NCBI GenBank assembly: GCA_964483025.1
Contig: CAYZZT010000026.1
Coordinates: 1 to 8,848 of the forward strand
DNA length: 8,848 bases
Reading direction: 5' to 3'
Source: CAIZIN01 sp964483025
Lineage (GTDB): Bacteria; Patescibacteriota; Minisyncoccia; Phycocordibacterales; CAIZIN01
Position numbers and translations under genes: made by a program. Under the pieces are notes generated by a model. The model had not been told where the DNA came from. It was given only the letters and a program-made list of their open reading frames with translations, and did not search any database. Of this stretch, positions 4,388 through 8,848 are shown one piece after another (positions within the stretch are counted from its first letter, which is position 1; the number at the start of each line of letters is the position of its first letter).

Positions 4388-4416
4388 ATTATAACCAAAA
4401 AAACAACACAAAGCAA
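4388..4416 (-). promoter_or_regulatory. Leaderless promoter of the small membrane protein-prepilin unit
   Basis: A perfect TATAAT (4388-4393) lies 6 nt upstream of the chosen ATG. With a 17-nt spacer, TTGCTT (4411-4416) matches only the TTG of the -35. The spacer is T-rich. The geometry predicts an mRNA starting at or within a base or two of the start codon. Confidence 0.5.
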
Positions 4417-4490
4417 AGAATATGGACTCAAAAAAATTTCAAAGTACGGAGCCATTGTGAACAGTAAAAATATTCTCATTAAGCAACAAG

Positions 4491-4519
4491 AAAAGGGCGG
4501 TAGGCCAGGCCTACCGCCC
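4491..4519 (-). terminator. Rho-independent terminator of the 993-residue gene
   Basis: An 11-bp stem, GGGCGGTAGGC (4495-4505) with GCCTACCGCCC (4509-4519), and a CAG loop. On the minus strand it is followed by TTTTCTTGTTG. It lies 33 nt after the stop codon. A three-unit heptamer array, TTATATG-TTATATG-TTATGTG (4531-4551), lies between the stop and the hairpin. Confidence 0.85.
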
Positions 4520-4552
4520 CCTGCTCCTTGTTATATGTTATATGTTATGTGT

Positions 4553-7534
4553 TTAGAACTCACTCACTTCTGGAGTAACACAGGTTTTAAATTTATAATT
4601 ATCAATCGAATCAGGTAATTCAATTGTTTCATTTTTCCAATTACCATTATTGCATATTAACCACTCACCCATACAACTTGAGGCTATTCTATTCTTGAAG
4701 AATTTACGTACTGTATTGTGCGGAAAAGTCAAGCCATCTTTTGTGCAAGGATTATCCTCGCCGCTACCTCCGGTACATTGACCCGCTCCCGTACAGGTCT
4801 TGGGTGAAACACATATGTTAATAATTTGATCACAACTGTCGTAAACATTTTGTAGGTTCGCTGAGTTACAATGAAGGACACCATCGGCTATACAGTTTGA
4901 ACACGGAGAATCTGTTCCGACCCAATTTGTTCCGACACATGAGTATGTTGTAGATGTTGTAACAGATCCAGAACATAAAATATCAGCCGGCTGTGGTGGT
5001 GGACAGTTATTTGTTATTGAAACTAGACAGCTTGTATTTGCAACAGAACCAGAGGCGTCTGTTCCTTGTACATCAACAGAGTGTGGTCCTGCAGAATCAT
5101 ATCCATCAGTTTTTATAAGAACATTTGTATCTTCACCTGGAAAACCTGCCCAGCTATAAAGAACTGTGCCCGAAGCATTTGTTGGTGTTGCGGTAAATGT
5201 AACCTGACTTTCTACGGGCACGGAAGGGGCGGTGCAAGACAGAGAAAATGCGGTGCAAGGTGTAGTGGTACCACCGTTAAGACCAGAACAATCCCATTTA
5301 TTTTGTCCATTTTCTACTCTTATATTTACAGGATCCCCAATAATACAGGAATCTATGCTCTCCGTATCACAAACACCGATGAGTGGCTCAGTGCACAAGT
5401 TATCATTATATGAATCTATCCACTCGCCATAAATAGTACATTGAGTTAAGGGAACACAATTTGAAAGAGTTTTAATAAAAGGCGCTATTAAATCATATTT
5501 CCCGCCGACTTTTTTAGTTTCAAATTCTACTTCGCCATTATACAAACCCCTCCCACTATACTTATAACTACCAGTTGTTGTTGCTGTCGATGAAAGGGTG
5601 AGCACGGGGTCCATACAGGTTACATTATCCACCATTCCAAGTTCAACAAGACTAAAGCCTTTGTTCCAAGAGCTTGTGTCCGCTCCATAATTATATAATC
5701 TAAATGTAACATTGCATCCACCATCATATTTCATTTGTGGGGAATTTTCCTTATATGCCTTGTAATAGTATGAACCGGCGTTCGTACTCAATGATCTTAT
5801 GTAACTATTATTTACTTGACCAAACTGAAACTGAAATACGGGAAAGCTTATTAAAGTCCATGAACTTGTTTGCGATGTAAGTGCATAGAACTTTTTACCA
5901 GTAGGTATAGTTGATGCTGTATATCCGAGATAAGGACAAATATCTACCGTTTTTTCGGTCCATGAACTCGCGGCTGACTGAGGAGGGTTTACTCTAACAC
6001 CTCCACTAATATACGTATCCCTGACTTCATTTTCTACACAGGTTGCTCTAGTCAATAAATCTCCGTTTGTCTCATATGCGTCACTGTTCACAATAGGAGA
6101 TTTACAAAGTGTGTTTGTGCTTGCTCCAACCTCAACTATCGTTGTTTTTGCATATTTATGATCTGATGCTTTTCCACTATATTTTCCATAAACAATTACA
6201 TTACAACCGCCATCATAGGTGGCATAATTTACATTTCTTTTTCTCCCGCCTGGATCAAAAGTTACGGTTGCGATTGTCCCTTTGGTAAAACCAAATATGT
6301 GAAATCTCTTTCTTTGCCAACTTGATAGACTCGAATCCGAGGCCACATAAAAACCATCCCCACTATTTAATGTTGTACTTATTTCTGAACAAATATTCAC
6401 CGAAGTGGACACAGGCCCCACCCATTGTTTGGGTGACTGAAGATTTTCTCTTTTTCCTGTTGAAAAAAACTTTCTCAATGTAGGCTCTTGAACCTCGCAG
6501 ATGTTGGTTAATTTGCATATTGTTGTTTTTATCCCATCCTCCAAACAGACATCTGCTGGTTTAGGTACTGTACCACAAAGTTCTACAGCGTTTATTGTTA
6601 GAGGAACAACAACAAGAGATGCCCCCATAAAAAACAGAGCACTGAGGAAAAGAATTTTATTCTTTCTTTTTTTCATATATATCAGGGAAGCCACTGCAAT
6701 AATAACCAACACTATTATATAAACATAAAATAAATATTTATTTTTAGACCCGGGGATATTTATTGTTTTTGTTTGTGATAGTAAAACGGAACCATCCATA
6801 TTTCTTATCTCAACAACGACATTTGCCTCACCTTTAATTTTTTCTAATTCTGGAATATTCTCATCAAGCAAAATACTACCTCTATAGTAAAAAGTTTTAT
6901 CAAACTCCTTTCTAAACAACTCCTTCTTGCCTTGAACAAGTGTAATAACAACCTTATTGACTTTTTCTTCGTTCAAAAAAGAAACATATCCTATATTACC
7001 TAATATATCGCTCTCTTCAATGGTTATATCAGACTCGCTAAAAACATAGGGAGAATTTGATACATTAAATATATATAAAATTGTTTTATTAGTGCCATTC
7101 ATATTTAATTCAACATCTAATTTATATTCCCCTTGTTCATAATCCAATGGAGTAGAGAATGTTAAACTTCCTTCATTTAGCACTACATTTTGAAAATAAA
7201 CCTTATTGTCCTGAAGGTATTTAACGAAACCTGAATTATTTTCGGAAATTTTGGTGCTAGGAGATTTAATAAGTAATACAGGTGTTCCATCTTTTTTGGA
7301 AATAGTAATATTTACATCTGGCTCAATATCACCAATTTTATCATCCTTAAAAATCACAGTGAGATTTGACTTTTGAGCCAGCAGAGAAACTTCTGCCTGT
7401 TTCTCAATAAATCCATTTGTTTTTATTTCAAAATTATTGCTATTCAATAAAGTGGATTCTTTACCTTCAGCAGAAATGCTTGTTGATAATGCTAATAATG
7501 TGAAAACAAATACAAATAGAAAATATTTTTTCAT
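4553..7534 (-). CDS. Large secreted cysteine-rich, membrane-anchored protein, function unknown
   Basis: A 993-residue surface protein with no recognised family name. A signal peptide (KK then a hydrophobic stretch, 2-20, cut possible after SISA-22) leads into a beta-rich region (about 25-262). Two membrane segments follow (about 267-286 and 294-313), joined by KKRKNK, so both flanking regions should be outside the cell. Next come two ~115-residue repeats (about 371-481 and 525-644). Each begins Trp...(N/D)IC, contains YDGGCNV (440-446, 603-609), and ends with a VE.G/VELG...C..P motif. Residues about 765-840 look like a PKD/Ig-type domain (VTFTATPTN, GPHSVDVQGTDASGS). The tail is cysteine-rich to the end, with spacing suited to disulphides. 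The start is the ATG at 7534-7532, just after an extended -10. It could be an adhesin or a pilus-tip or cell-attachment protein; this is speculation based on layout and the neighbouring prepilin gene. Confidence 0.85.
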   Translation of the reverse strand: MKKYFLFVFVFTLLALSTSISAEGKESTLLNSNNFEIKTNGFIEKQAEVSLLAQKSNLTVIFKDDKIGDIEPDVNITISKKDGTPVLLIKSPSTKISENNSGFVKYLQDNKVYFQNVVLNEGSLTFSTPLDYEQGEYKLDVELNMNGTNKTILYIFNVSNSPYVFSESDITIEESDILGNIGYVSFLNEEKVNKVVITLVQGKKELFRKEFDKTFYYRGSILLDENIPELEKIKGEANVVVEIRNMDGSVLLSQTKTINIPGSKNKYLFYVYIIVLVIIAVASLIYMKKRKNKILFLSALFFMGASLVVVPLTINAVELCGTVPKPADVCLEDGIKTTICKLTNICEVQEPTLRKFFSTGKRENLQSPKQWVGPVSTSVNICSEISTTLNSGDGFYVASDSSLSSWQRKRFHIFGFTKGTIATVTFDPGGRKRNVNYATYDGGCNVIVYGKYSGKASDHKYAKTTIVEVGASTNTLCKSPIVNSDAYETNGDLLTRATCVENEVRDTYISGGVRVNPPQSAASSWTEKTVDICPYLGYTASTIPTGKKFYALTSQTSSWTLISFPVFQFQFGQVNNSYIRSLSTNAGSYYYKAYKENSPQMKYDGGCNVTFRLYNYGADTSSWNKGFSLVELGMVDNVTCMDPVLTLSSTATTTGSYKYSGRGLYNGEVEFETKKVGGKYDLIAPFIKTLSNCVPLTQCTIYGEWIDSYNDNLCTEPLIGVCDTESIDSCIIGDPVNIRVENGQNKWDCSGLNGGTTTPCTAFSLSCTAPSVPVESQVTFTATPTNASGTVLYSWAGFPGEDTNVLIKTDGYDSAGPHSVDVQGTDASGSVANTSCLVSITNNCPPPQPADILCSGSVTTSTTYSCVGTNWVGTDSPCSNCIADGVLHCNSANLQNVYDSCDQIINICVSPKTCTGAGQCTGGSGEDNPCTKDGLTFPHNTVRKFFKNRIASSCMGEWLICNNGNWKNETIELPDSIDNYKFKTCVTPEVSEF

Positions 7535-7542
7535 ATGAGTAA

Positions 7543-7573
7543 ATTATACCATATAATAAAATAGTGTGCATAA
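7543..7573 (-). promoter_or_regulatory. Leaderless extended -10 promoter of the 993-residue gene
   Basis: TGG-TATAAT, with the hexamer at 7543-7548, gives an extended -10 that ends 8 nt before the ATG. Transcription would start about 1-2 nt before the start codon. No good -35 is present (best is TATGCA, 3 of 6, with an 18-nt spacer). That region is instead occupied by a TTATGCACA DnaA-box match (7565-7573). Confidence 0.55.
7565..7573 (-). promoter_or_regulatory. DnaA-box match TTATGCACA
   Basis: A perfect match to the TTATNCACA consensus on the minus strand, overlapping the -35 position of the promoter of the 993-residue gene. It is separated by 13 AT-only or nearly AT-only bases from an oppositely oriented box at 7587-7595. 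Confidence 0.5.
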
Positions 7574-7585
7574 TTTTTAAAAAAA

Positions 7586-7691
7586 GTTATCCACAGTAGT
7601 GAATTTTCAACTTAGTAAAAAAACTTTATTTTTACTATGCAAAAATTGAATAATTTTTGTGAGTTGAAAATCTACTACTGGGTTATCCCCA
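7586..7691. repeat. Cloverleaf inverted repeat bracketed by GTTATCC(A/C)CA
   Basis: The outer stem is 7594-7612 paired with 7662-7680 (17 of 19 complementary). Inside are two perfect hairpins: TAGTAAAAA/TTTTTACTA (7613-7637, 7-nt loop) and CAAAAATT/AATTTTTG (7640-7659, loop GAAT). GTTATCCACA (7586-7595) and GTTATCCCCA (7682-7691) bracket it as direct repeats matching at 9 of 10 bases. The design resembles the element at 3321-3394. It could be a structured mobile element or an origin-like DnaA region. Confidence 0.55.
7587..7595 (+). promoter_or_regulatory. DnaA-box match TTATCCACA
   Basis: A perfect TTATNCACA match on the plus strand, preceded by an A-rich run. Its last two bases begin the outer stem of the cloverleaf palindrome at 7594-7680. 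A near match in direct orientation, TTATCCCCA, lies at 7683-7691 just beyond the other end of that palindrome. Confidence 0.5.
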
Positions 7692-7700
7692 GACTTCCCT

Positions 7701-7720
7701 CTCTGTCATTCCCGCCCCCA
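7701..7720. repeat. Partial CATTCCCG repeat
   Basis: CTCTGTCATTCCCGCCCCC matches the left end of the CATTCCCG family and then stops. A diverged right half with the order ACGGGATTCAAATCAGA is found at 7852-7868, on the far side of the 54-nt palindrome. Confidence 0.6.
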
Positions 7721-7773
7721 TATTCATGAGAATAAACTCTGTGTAAATAAAATATTTTGTAATTGTACCATCT

Positions 7774-7879
7774 CTAATTAACCTGCTGTATTTATGTCAT
7801 CCTTGCGAATGCGAGGATCCATGGATCCTCGCATTCGCAAGGATGACAATACGGGATTCAAATCAGAAAAGTTAATTAG
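7774..7879. repeat. Perfect 54-nt palindrome within a larger inverted repeat
   Basis: Positions 7795-7848 are a perfect palindrome bounded by TGTCAT and ATGACA and centred on CCATGG (27 bp per arm). It contains the GCGAATGCGAGGAT arm also seen at 1141-1160. An outer inverted repeat, CTAATTAAC (7774-7782) and GTTAATTAG (7871-7879), encloses it. As DNA it could extrude a cruciform; as RNA it would form a long hairpin. It has no U-tract. Confidence 0.85.
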
Positions 7880-7892
7880 GGTTGTTATTATA

Positions 7893-7934
7893 AAATACAC
7901 AAACATGACGCTATAGCGTCATGTTTGTGTATTT
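7893..7934. repeat. Perfect 42-nt palindrome
   Basis: A perfect palindrome with 21 bp per arm, centred on GCTATAGC, with outer sequence AAATACACAAACATGACG. It lies 1 nt from the rplL terminator hairpin. It may serve as a second, back-up hairpin or as a protein-binding site; neither is shown by the sequence. Confidence 0.8.
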
Positions 7935-7935
7935 G

Positions 7936-7969
7936 AATAATTAAAAGCCCCGAAGGGCTTTTAATTATT
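7936..7969 (-). terminator. Bidirectional-type terminator after rplL
   Basis: A 15-bp stem (7936-7950 with 7955-7969) with GCCC/GGGC at the top. On the minus strand the loop is the stable TTCG tetraloop, followed by GGGC-TTTTAATTATT. The A-tract and T-tract symmetry allows use on both strands, but only minus-strand transcription has a gene to end (rplL). Confidence 0.85.
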
Positions 7970-8067
7970 TAAGCTCAACCTGTCACACATAAAATTCTAC
8001 TGAATTTTTACGCGACCCCACCTCGCACCGTCGTGCTCCGGCTCAAAGTTGCTTACTTAAGCTCAAC
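7965..8067 (-). repeat. Duplicated rplL 3' end flanking an 88-bp offset
   Basis: The last codons of rplL, GTT-GAG-CTT-AAG-TAA (8067-8053), recur as GTT-GAG-CTT-AAA-TAA at 7979-7965, directly before the terminator. The sequence between (7980-8052) carries an AAAATTC/GAATTTT hairpin (7991-8008), a CCCCACC run, and GCAC/GTGC (8025-8036). This suits insertion of a palindromic element at the rplL stop with duplication of the target. Confidence 0.6.
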
Positions 8068-8451
8068 TTTGCCCCCCGCTTCCTCGATTGCTTTCTTTAC
8101 AGCTTCGGCTTCTTCTTTTTTCATTCCTTCTTTTAGAACTGAAGGGGCTGCATCCACAAGATCCTTTGCGTCTTTAAGACCGAGTGCAAGAACTTCTTTC
8201 ACTGCCTTAATAACTGCAATTTTCTGTGCACCAACATCCATAAGATGAACATTGAATGAAGTTTTTTCTTCTGCAACCTCTGCTCCTGCACCTGCAGGGC
8301 CTGCTACAGCCACAGCTGCTGCTGATACACCAAACTTATTTTCAAACAATTTTACTAATTCGTGCAAATCTAGTACTGACATTTCCTCAATAGCTTTCAC
8401 GATTGAAGCAAATTTTGCCGGCACTTCTACTGTTTCTTTTACTGGTTCCAT
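8053..8451 (-). CDS. rplL: 50S ribosomal protein L7/L12
   Basis: The stalk protein L7/L12, which binds L10 as dimers and recruits and activates translational GTPases, including the EF-Tu encoded in this window. It has 132 residues against about 120-125 usual. The N-terminal dimerisation domain (about 12-45) contains EEMSVLDLHELVKLFENKFGVS. An Ala/Gly/Val hinge (about 44-62) follows. The C-terminal domain (64-132) carries KIAVIKAVKE (77-86), GLKDAKDLVDAAP (91-103) and the terminal EEAGGKVELK. About ten extra N-terminal residues account for the length. The start is the ATG at 8451-8449, in an A/T-only context with no Shine-Dalgarno. It lies 173 bp after rplJ, a gap that holds a CATTCCCG repeat. 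The family's conserved final VELK codons are duplicated downstream (7965-7979). Confidence 0.98.
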   Translation of the reverse strand: MEPVKETVEVPAKFASIVKAIEEMSVLDLHELVKLFENKFGVSAAAVAVAGPAGAGAEVAEEKTSFNVHLMDVGAQKIAVIKAVKEVLALGLKDAKDLVDAAPSVLKEGMKKEEAEAVKKAIEEAGGKVELK

Positions 8452-8467
8452 TTTATTTTAGTTTTAT

Positions 8468-8496
8468 TTTATAATCGACTACCTCCCCCTCCTCTG
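8468..8496 (-). promoter_or_regulatory. Possible proximal -10 for rplL
   Basis: TATAAA (8468-8473) lies 16 nt before the rplL ATG, within AT-rich sequence. The expected -35 region is GC-rich and has no match. It may be chance; rplL is probably transcribed with rplJ. Confidence 0.2.
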
Positions 8497-8568
8497 TCAT
8501 TCCCGTGAAGACGGGAATCCAGTCTGAAAGTAATTAAATCATGGATTCCCGCCTTCGCGGGAATGACA
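8495..8568. repeat. CATTCCCG palindromic repeat in the rplJ-rplL gap
   Basis: A 74-bp unit bounded by TGTCAT and ATGACA. The left hairpin is ATTCCCGT/ACGGGAAT and the right hairpin is ATTCCCGC/GCGGGAAT, with CCAGTCTGAAAG between, as at 3117-3187. It is the best-preserved copy in the window. It lies between two cotranscribed genes, so it would be in their mRNA. Confidence 0.85.
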
Positions 8569-8624
8569 CAAAGGTCGTTCCGTGATTCAACTTGATAACT
8601 TTACAAACTTTATAAACTTGATAA

Positions 8625-8848
8625 CTAACTCTTCTTCTCCGCCACTGCGTTTAGCACTACTACTAATCCTTGGATCGGACTATTGATAACATTAACGAAT
8701 TGAGCATAAAGTGTCTGAAGCCCTGGAATTGTTGCAATCTCCATCATCTCTGCTTTCCCCATAAACTTTCCATCAAAAACACCACCCACAATAGTCACCT
8801 TTTCAGGGAATTTCTTTGAGAAAGCAAACACTTCGCGAGCAGGAGCGA
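8625..8848 (-). CDS. rplJ: 50S ribosomal protein L10, C-terminal part (cut by window edge)
   Basis: The last ~74 residues of L10, the base of the ribosomal stalk that binds 23S rRNA and the L7/L12 dimers. The frame is open to the window edge, so the true start is outside; the GTG at 8831 is internal. Visible family features are EVFAFSKKFPEKVTIVGGVFDGKFM, then AEMMEIATIPG, then LYAQFVNVINSPIQGLVVVLNAVAEKK, the standard 'L..Q...V...PI.GLV.VLNA.AEKK' end, which includes the start of the L7/L12-binding helix. rplL following it confirms the assignment. The protein ends soon after NAVAEKK, so it has only a short C-terminal L7/L12-binding helix. Confidence 0.93.
   Translation of the reverse strand, partial: APAREVFAFSKKFPEKVTIVGGVFDGKFMGKAEMMEIATIPGLQTLYAQFVNVINSPIQGLVVVLNAVAEKKS

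Larger units (their letters stand above)
7535..8052. other. Non-coding, palindrome-dense block between rplL and the 993-residue gene
   Basis: A 518-bp gap without a convincing gene. From the low end it contains an extended -10 for the downstream gene, three DnaA-box-like sites, a cloverleaf inverted repeat (7594-7680), a partial CATTCCCG repeat (7701-7720), a perfect 54-nt palindrome (7795-7848), a perfect 42-nt palindrome (7893-7934), the rplL terminator (7936-7969), and an 88-bp segment between duplicated copies of the rplL 3' end. Confidence 0.75.

Noticed and set aside
4382..4411. Longer start (ATG at 4411) for the small membrane protein
   Set aside because: The extra codons would cover the TATAAT and its spacer, and no ribosome-binding site precedes them.
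4412..4490. Possible tRNA or small RNA gene between the prepilin unit and the large gene
   Set aside because: No cloverleaf, T-loop or other RNA signature; only the promoter and terminator of the flanking units are visible.
5066..5432. Plus-strand frames of 66-115 codons inside the large gene
   Set aside because: They lie antisense to the well-supported 993-residue gene and show no family features.

Overview
The window looks like a bacterial chromosome segment from the Candidate Phyla Radiation (Patescibacteria), probably a Parcubacteria-type lineage. This is inference from the style of the ribosomal proteins and EF-Tu, the near absence of Shine-Dalgarno sequences, promoters placed almost on the start codon, a type IV prepilin-like protein, and a large cysteine-rich secreted protein. 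All genes read with the standard bacterial code. No database search was possible.

Every supported gene is on the minus strand, so transcription runs from high to low coordinates. In transcription order they are: the 3' end of rplJ (L10, cut by the window edge), rplL (L7/L12), a 518-bp non-coding block, a 993-residue secreted/membrane protein, a 62-residue membrane peptide followed 3 nt later by a type IV prepilin-like gene, a 586-bp non-coding block, then tuf (EF-Tu), rpsJ (S10), rplC (L3) and the 5' end of rplD (L4). The ribosomal genes form two groups, an rplJ-rplL end and a tuf-rpsJ-rplC-rplD block. The two surface-related transcription units lie between them, each closed by its own GC-rich terminator hairpin.

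The coding part is mostly conventional and the non-coding part is not. The gaps (803-1260, 2911-3496, 7535-8052, plus 8452-8624) are packed with palindromes. They fall into several groups: (a) a two-hairpin element whose core is a 10-11 bp GC stem around a 12-nt loop, with four copies (817, 1001, 1196 inverted, 2990); (b) a TGTCAT/ATGACA-bounded family with 'CATTCCCG..CGGGAAT' hairpins (1067, 3117, 7701, 8495, and a perfect 54-nt palindrome at 7795); (c) AT-rich 'AAAATTTTC..GAAAATTT' hairpins next to CCCC/GGGG runs (946, 4109, 7991); (d) two three-way-junction palindromes flanked by short direct repeats (3321-3394 and 7586-7691). One group (c) hairpin and one group (b)-like hairpin lie inside the prepilin reading frame and encode much of its unusually long leader.

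The best candidates for new biology are four. They are the palindrome-built prepilin leader, the two cloverleaf elements with direct repeats, the cluster of DnaA-box-like sites over the promoter of the 993-residue gene, and that protein itself (two ~115-residue repeats with a shared YDGGCNV motif, a transmembrane hairpin and a PKD-like domain).
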